57,561 bases of DNA, taken from positions 1-57,561 of the forward strand of contig CAZTHK010000023.1 in NCBI GenBank assembly GCA_964613215.1. Reading direction: 5' to 3'. Of this stretch, positions 53,718-57,561 are shown piece after piece (the first letter of the stretch is position 1; each line of letters starts with the position of its first letter). The notes under the pieces are model-generated. The model made no database searches. It saw only the letters and a program-made list of their open reading frames with translations, and was not told where the DNA came from. This stretch comes from CAZTHK01 sp964613215 (GTDB lineage Bacteria > Krumholzibacteriota > Krumholzibacteriia > Krumholzibacteriales > CAZTHK01). Position numbers and translations under genes: made by a program.

Positions 53718-53990
53718 GATCTGTTCGCAAGATACGGAGGGGAGAAGTTTGTTGTTTTGTTGCCCAATGTGTACGAAAGTGTAGTGTACCTTGATGATAA
53801 ATGCTGGAAATCTGTTGAAAATATGCATACTTCTCATAATCATTCCAAAGTTTCTGATGTTGTAACCATAAGCATTGGCTTGAGCACGGTTGTACCAGAG
53901 CAGGGTCCAACCTCGCTAATTGAATCTGCTGATGAAGCCTGATATATTGCCAAAGAGAGAGGAAAAAACAAGATTGATATAAATCATTAA
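53718..53990 (+). pseudogene. GGDEF (diguanylate cyclase) C-terminal remnant
   Basis: Reading D-L-F-A-R-Y-G-G-E-K-F-V-V-L-L-P, the signature GG(D/E)EF appears as G-G-E-K-F, then T-I-S-I-G-L-S and A-D-E-A-(stop)-Y-I-A-K-E-R-G-K-N-K-I. This is the last third of a GGDEF domain. The N-terminal part is missing and a REP-like repeat touches the break. A TGA at 53940-53942 interrupts the last helix, where Leu or Cys is usual. The fragment is almost surely inactive. Confidence 0.85.
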
Positions 53991-54020
53991 TCAAAAATCG
54001 TTGTATGGTTCTTTTTTGGA

Positions 54021-56468
54021 TCAGCCATTTCCCCTTTCCGCTAACGTGTTTAATACATCTTTTATATTTTCTATTACGTCATCCCCCGGCACAGGGATCC
54101 TTATGTAGCTCTGTCCGGTCCGTTCATCCCGTTGAATAAAGCTTCCGCCTTTCTTCTCTTCTTCTCTGCTGTTCTTCGAAGACATGGCCGCTGAGAGCTT
54201 TTCAAGGAAATCGACCCCTGCAGCCGCAAGATCAGCCCAGGGATCAGCACCATATGCAGGTTTTTCTTCGCCCGTGCCGCTTTTCCTTTCGGTTTTTACT
54301 TCTGTATCGTCCCGTGCAGGTTCGGTAGCGGGCATTGCGGGCGGTACGGCTTTGGTGACTTTGTCGACCGATTCCATGAATTTCTTCAGTTTGGTCTCTC
54401 CCAGAAATATCTCATCCTTGCCTCCGTCAAGAACACCGGCAAAAAGGGAACTTTTGAACGAAAGGACATCAAGCATGCCGTGCTCTATGGTTCCATGTGA
54501 GACAAAATTGACCACACGCACCGGCTTGTGTTGCCCCAGCCGATGTACCCGCCCTATACGTTGCTCCAGCACAGCCGGGTTCCAGGGAAGATCCATGTTG
54601 ATTACCGTATCCGCGTTCTGAAGGTTTAGTCCCAGCCCGCCCGCATCAGTGGACAAAAATAACCTGCAGTACGGATCGTCTTTGAACTGCGAGACAAGGT
54701 CTTTGCGTTTGCGGGAGGGCACACTGCCGGTGAACAGGACATGACCCCATTTCCGGCCACTCAGCCTTTTCCGCAGTATATCATGTGTCCGGACCCATTG
54801 ACTGAATATTACGATCTTTTTGCCTGAATCCTCCATCATTTCCTCGATGAGTGTCATCAGTTCGTCAGCCTTCACCCCGTGGTCGGATTTCTGGTCGAGA
54901 AGGTAGGTGCTGTTGCATGCCATGCGCATGTTCTGAAGGCAGCAGGTCAGGCGCCGCTGGTTGCTTTCGGACAGATATCCGGTCCTGCGCCACCGGGAAA
55001 CTATCTGCGCTACAATCTTCTGGTTCTCCTGATGATGTTCGTTCTGTTCAGGGGTCATGGGAACAAGGAAATTCTTTTCAAGCCGTTCAGGCAGTTCCTT
55101 GAGCACCTCATCCCTGGTACGCCGTATGAGTATTGGTGCCAGTGTCTTTCCTATCGATGCAAGATCACGGTATCCTATGACACGTCCGGTCTCATCAGTG
55201 TGCTGGTGTGTATGCAGAAAACGGAACAGCGGCCCGAGACGCCAACGGTCGACAAATTCGATAATGGAATGCAGCTCCTCAAGCCGGTTTTCGAGCGGAG
55301 TTCCGGTGAGAACCAGGGCGTATTCAGACTCCAGATTTTTTACGCTCTGTGCCGTACGCGTTCTCCAGTTCTTTATGCGCTGTGCCTCGTCGAGAATGAT
55401 CAGATCCGGCGACCAGCTTTTGATAAGTTCAAGGTCCCTGTGTATAACATCATAATTGGTGATCTTGAAAAACGAATTCTCTTCATACAGACCGGTCCGG
55501 GCAGGATAAAGCCCCTCAATGACCATTGAAGGCCGTCCCGAAAATTTCTTTATTTCATTGTTCCACTGGTGCTTCAGTGATGTGGGTGATATGATAAGCA
55601 CCCGCTCGACACCTGCGGTCTGTGCCAGGACCTCGGCAGCGCCTATTGCCTGAACTGTCTTGCCCAGCCCCATATCATCCGCAATAACAGAACGTCCGGC
55701 CCGGGCAGCGAACAGGATACCGGCACGCTGATAGGGGTAAAGATCCGTCTTTAAAAGCTTTTTGAATTTTACGCTCCTTGTCCCCGGCCGGAAAAGATTG
55801 GCGATCCTTTTCTCAAGAGCGGACCTGTCCCGTACACGGGCAATATACCTCATCGCATCTTCATAGAGCCGAACCTCGTGTTTGCTTGCATGTGTCCTTT
55901 TTACAAACTGTTCAAACTGTTCTATACCTTCCGTGGTCAGTATATTATTCCCGTCAAAATAGCGCCCGGCATCCCATTTCAGTGAGTCAGGGCATGCGGA
56001 GCCGACGCGGAACATAACCTGCCTCTGCGCTCCGTACCTCAGGTATACTTCTGAAAACTCGGGATGATACCCTTCTCTGAAGGCCTTTTTGCTTCCCCGC
56101 TTCTTTTCAAGCTGTGCAATCGTAAAGGCTATATGTTTGCAGGTTCCCAGTGTATTAACTGCAAAATCCGGACATGAACAGTAATTGTCTCCAGGGGCAG
56201 CGCCCCGAATCGCCACACGGTATTCACCACCGGTTTCTGGATTGGTAACAATAAATTCAGAGAAGAACTTTTCGGAACCGATATTTTCAAGCTCAAACTG
56301 CTGCTTCCTGCCGTACTGCTGCCGCAGCGCGGTCTGCCACTGCTCAAGGGTCATGTGTTCAGGCTTTTTTCTTCTCGAGATTCTGCGCTTTTTCCCCGGT
56401 TTCTGTTTTGCGGATGAGCGCTTTTTCCGCTTGGTCTTTTTTTTGCTCATGGTCTTCTTTCTTTTCAT
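54021..56468 (-). CDS. SNF2-family helicase with N-terminal SWIM zinc finger
   Basis: This protein of about 815 residues starts with a 35-residue Lys/Arg-rich tract. A SWIM finger follows (C97-x-C99 and C110-x-H112, in N-Y-C-S-C-P-D-F and T-C-K-H). The two RecA domains carry D-D-M-G-L-G-K-T (Walker A), L-D-E-A-Q (motif II), L-T-G-T-P-L-E-N (III), L-S-T-D-A-G-G-L-G-L-N-L-Q (V) and Q-R-I-G-R-V-H-R-L-G-Q (VI). The last 120 residues are low-complexity. It is an ATP-dependent DNA translocase of the Swi2/Snf2 type, possibly linked to defence or repair; no partner nuclease is adjacent. The start could also be 56450. Confidence 0.88.
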   Translation of the reverse strand: MKRKKTMSKKKTKRKKRSSAKQKPGKKRRISRRKKPEHMTLEQWQTALRQQYGRKQQFELENIGSEKFFSEFIVTNPETGGEYRVAIRGAAPGDNYCSCPDFAVNTLGTCKHIAFTIAQLEKKRGSKKAFREGYHPEFSEVYLRYGAQRQVMFRVGSACPDSLKWDAGRYFDGNNILTTEGIEQFEQFVKRTHASKHEVRLYEDAMRYIARVRDRSALEKRIANLFRPGTRSVKFKKLLKTDLYPYQRAGILFAARAGRSVIADDMGLGKTVQAIGAAEVLAQTAGVERVLIISPTSLKHQWNNEIKKFSGRPSMVIEGLYPARTGLYEENSFFKITNYDVIHRDLELIKSWSPDLIILDEAQRIKNWRTRTAQSVKNLESEYALVLTGTPLENRLEELHSIIEFVDRWRLGPLFRFLHTHQHTDETGRVIGYRDLASIGKTLAPILIRRTRDEVLKELPERLEKNFLVPMTPEQNEHHQENQKIVAQIVSRWRRTGYLSESNQRRLTCCLQNMRMACNSTYLLDQKSDHGVKADELMTLIEEMMEDSGKKIVIFSQWVRTHDILRKRLSGRKWGHVLFTGSVPSRKRKDLVSQFKDDPYCRLFLSTDAGGLGLNLQNADTVINMDLPWNPAVLEQRIGRVHRLGQHKPVRVVNFVSHGTIEHGMLDVLSFKSSLFAGVLDGGKDEIFLGETKLKKFMESVDKVTKAVPPAMPATEPARDDTEVKTERKSGTGEEKPAYGADPWADLAAAGVDFLEKLSAAMSSKNSREEEKKGGSFIQRDERTGQSYIRIPVPGDDVIENIKDVLNTLAERGNG

Positions 56469-56502
56469 TCCTTTCCAATAACCTGCGGGGAAGAATTCCA
56501 AA

Positions 56503-56527
56503 GGCTTGCCCGCGGTTGAGTGTTAAC
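56503..56527 (-). repeat. Degenerate REP-like sequence
   Basis: GGCTTGCCCGCGGTTGAGTGT resembles the reverse complement of the REP unit at 51082 and 53659. It lies just upstream of the helicase gene. In 56469-56882 I see no gene; the stretch holds this repeat and R3 copy 2. Confidence 0.35.
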
Positions 56528-56601
56528 CCGCCATGTGAGCGGCTAGCGAAACTCGTATTTTGAATTTAATGCCATGATGCTGCTCATGGGCATTTACATC
56601 G

Positions 56602-56664
56602 AGCGGATTTTATTCTGTGTGAGTATCTTATCAATGCTGAGTGGCTGGAGCAAGCTTATTTATG
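56602..56664 (+). repeat. Dispersed repeat R3, copy 2
   Basis: Resembles 53307-53371 in the same orientation, with shared TTATCAAT and GAGCAAGCT blocks. The two copies flank the SNF2 gene and GGDEF remnant. Confidence 0.45.
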
Positions 56665-56882
56665 TACGCAGGCGCGTTGGAGCTTCCCCAATTAGAAGTC
56701 AATTTTACGGCGGCGTACATTGCTGCATTCTCGACTTTAAATGCATAGGTCACTGTTGAATCCCTGATATCATAGTCCCTGTATCTGAATCGATATAAAA
56801 ATCGAAAATAGTACGTTTTTCAACCTTCGCAAGCAAGTAGTTCCGAGAGAAGCCCATAATAATATCATGCTTAATAACGATT

Positions 56883-57164
56883 TTACTTATTCCTCTGTGA
56901 CTTCAATTCCTCTTCTATTCGCTCCGCCAGGAAAATCTTTAACAACGACTGATATGGAATATCCCTTTTGTTTGCCAGAAGCTTGAGCTCGGCCAGCATC
57001 AGCTCAGGTAACCTCAGTGATATCTTCTTGCGTGATGGCTTCAGCCTGTGTAGAACAACCCTCCGGACTTTCTTCCATTCAATATACCGGGTGGAATCTT
57101 CCTTCGCCCAGAATTTCCGCTCTTCATCTTCTGATTTAAACTCAGGTATCTTTTTCTTTTTCAT
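56883..57164 (-). CDS. brnA: BrnA/CopG-type antitoxin
   Basis: This 93-residue protein matches the antitoxin family paired with BrnT: E-F-K-S-E-D-E-E-R-K-F-W-A near the start, then K-K-I-S-L-R-L-P-E-L-M-L and N-K-R-D-I-P-Y-Q-S-L-L-K. The last segment is a ribbon-helix-helix DNA-binding domain. It should neutralise BrnT and repress the operon. It overlaps the toxin stop by 4 bases (ATGA), and the toxin gene comes first, as is typical for brnTA. Confidence 0.9.
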   Translation of the reverse strand: MKKKKIPEFKSEDEERKFWAKEDSTRYIEWKKVRRVVLHRLKPSRKKISLRLPELMLAELKLLANKRDIPYQSLLKIFLAERIEEELKSQRNK

Positions 57165-57463
57165 AATTTGTCAAAGACCTTCCGTTCGTTTTTGCTCATA
57201 TCTCTCGCTGATATAAATCTAATCAGGTTGTCTCTTACCGTAAAAGCAATGAATAGCTTCCTCCCCGTGTCCGTGGCACCTAATGCATAGTATCTATGTT
57301 CTCCTCTCGAATGCTTCTCGTCCAGGCCTGATATCAAAGGACTGTTAAAAAATACCTGTTCACATTCAGAGGCAGAAACACGGTGTTTTTCCCAGTTCTT
57401 GAGCAGGTTTCCTTCATCCCACTCAAAGCCTTCCCAATCAACCAGTTCAAATTCTTCTACCAT
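57161..57463 (-). CDS. brnT: BrnT-type ribonuclease toxin
   Basis: This 100-residue protein has the BrnT pattern: F-E-W-D-E-G-N-L-L-K-N-W-E-K-H-R-V, then R-Y-Y-A-L-G and the C-terminal R-F-I-S-A-R-D-M-S-K-N-E-R. BrnT is a RelE-like fold RNase that slows translation in stress. Both genes are complete. The pair lies at the end of the accessory region. Confidence 0.92.
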   Translation of the reverse strand: MVEEFELVDWEGFEWDEGNLLKNWEKHRVSASECEQVFFNSPLISGLDEKHSRGEHRYYALGATDTGRKLFIAFTVRDNLIRFISARDMSKNERKVFDKL

Positions 57464-57470
57464 ACAATCA

Positions 57471-57499
57471 TGTATATATCAGAAATATACATTTGTCAA
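57471..57499 (-). promoter_or_regulatory. brnTA promoter with overlapping operator palindrome
   Basis: On the minus strand TTGACA (57499-57494), 17 bases and TATACA (57476-57471) form a near-consensus promoter starting just before brnT. An inverted repeat with arms TGTATAT and ATATACA (57491-57471) spans the -10 region, as expected for autorepression by the ribbon-helix-helix antitoxin. A perfect palindrome, GGTTAAATTTAACC, lies upstream at 57501-57514. Confidence 0.7.
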
Positions 57500-57561
57500 G
57501 GGTTAAATTTAACCTGAATAATTCATAAACCTGATTTTTATTGTAAAATAACAGGGTATTC

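Overview
The window looks like a chromosomal segment of an anaerobic, Gram-negative-type bacterium. It has bacterial Shine-Dalgarno sites, a predicted outer-membrane porin, lipoproteins, HDFNN-type histidine kinases, many low-potential iron-sulfur proteins, a membrane-bound [NiFe] hydrogenase and a corrinoid methyl-transfer locus. The phylum cannot be fixed from the sequence alone. No rRNA, tRNA or CRISPR array was found.

Layout. 1-3.5 kb: the end of an IS256-type transposase, a site-2 protease with CBS domains, a UspA protein, a 19-codon ORF and degenerate dispersed repeats. 3.5-7.9 kb: a radical SAM enzyme, a tandem fusion of two MinD/ferredoxin ATPases, a NifX-ferredoxin fusion and a hydrogenase maturation protease. 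8.2-22.3 kb: one tightly packed minus-strand operon of 17 genes. It joins a HydB/HydG-type flavoprotein module, a NuoG/Fdh-like protein, a HycB-like ferredoxin, a group 4 [NiFe] hydrogenase core (NuoH, B, C, D and I-like) and a complete Mrp-type antiporter (A to G). This suggests a complex coupling NAD(P)H, ferredoxin and H2 to ion transport. 22.4-24.5 kb: a TlpA-like thioredoxin downstream of a DUF1573 protein. The first cysteine of the DUF1573 Cys-Gly-Cys motif is replaced by an in-frame TGA, with a hairpin downstream, so it is a candidate selenoprotein. 24.9-29.8 kb: thiamin salvage (TenA and a ThiD-methyltransferase fusion), an AmrS-like radical SAM protein and NadA.

29.9-47.2 kb: a porin; a corrinoid locus (MttB-like methyltransferase, MetH-activation-like protein, homocysteine methyltransferase, corrinoid protein) that resembles a split methionine synthase with a different methyl donor; an M49-like lipoprotein; two hybrid histidine kinases; two ferritin-like proteins; an orphan 2-oxoacid:ferredoxin oxidoreductase gamma subunit; a large GlnD/GlnE-like nucleotidyltransferase; and a zinc alcohol dehydrogenase.

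47.3-57.5 kb is a patchwork accessory region of different composition. It holds an IS3-type transposase remnant, a P2A-type ATPase whose DKTGT motif reads DKIGT, REP-like repeats abutting fragments of an HNH nuclease and a GGDEF protein, a SEC-C protein pair, a SWIM-SNF2 helicase and a BrnT/BrnA toxin-antitoxin pair with a clear promoter and operator. Inverted repeats link this region to the 2.9-3.2 kb region.
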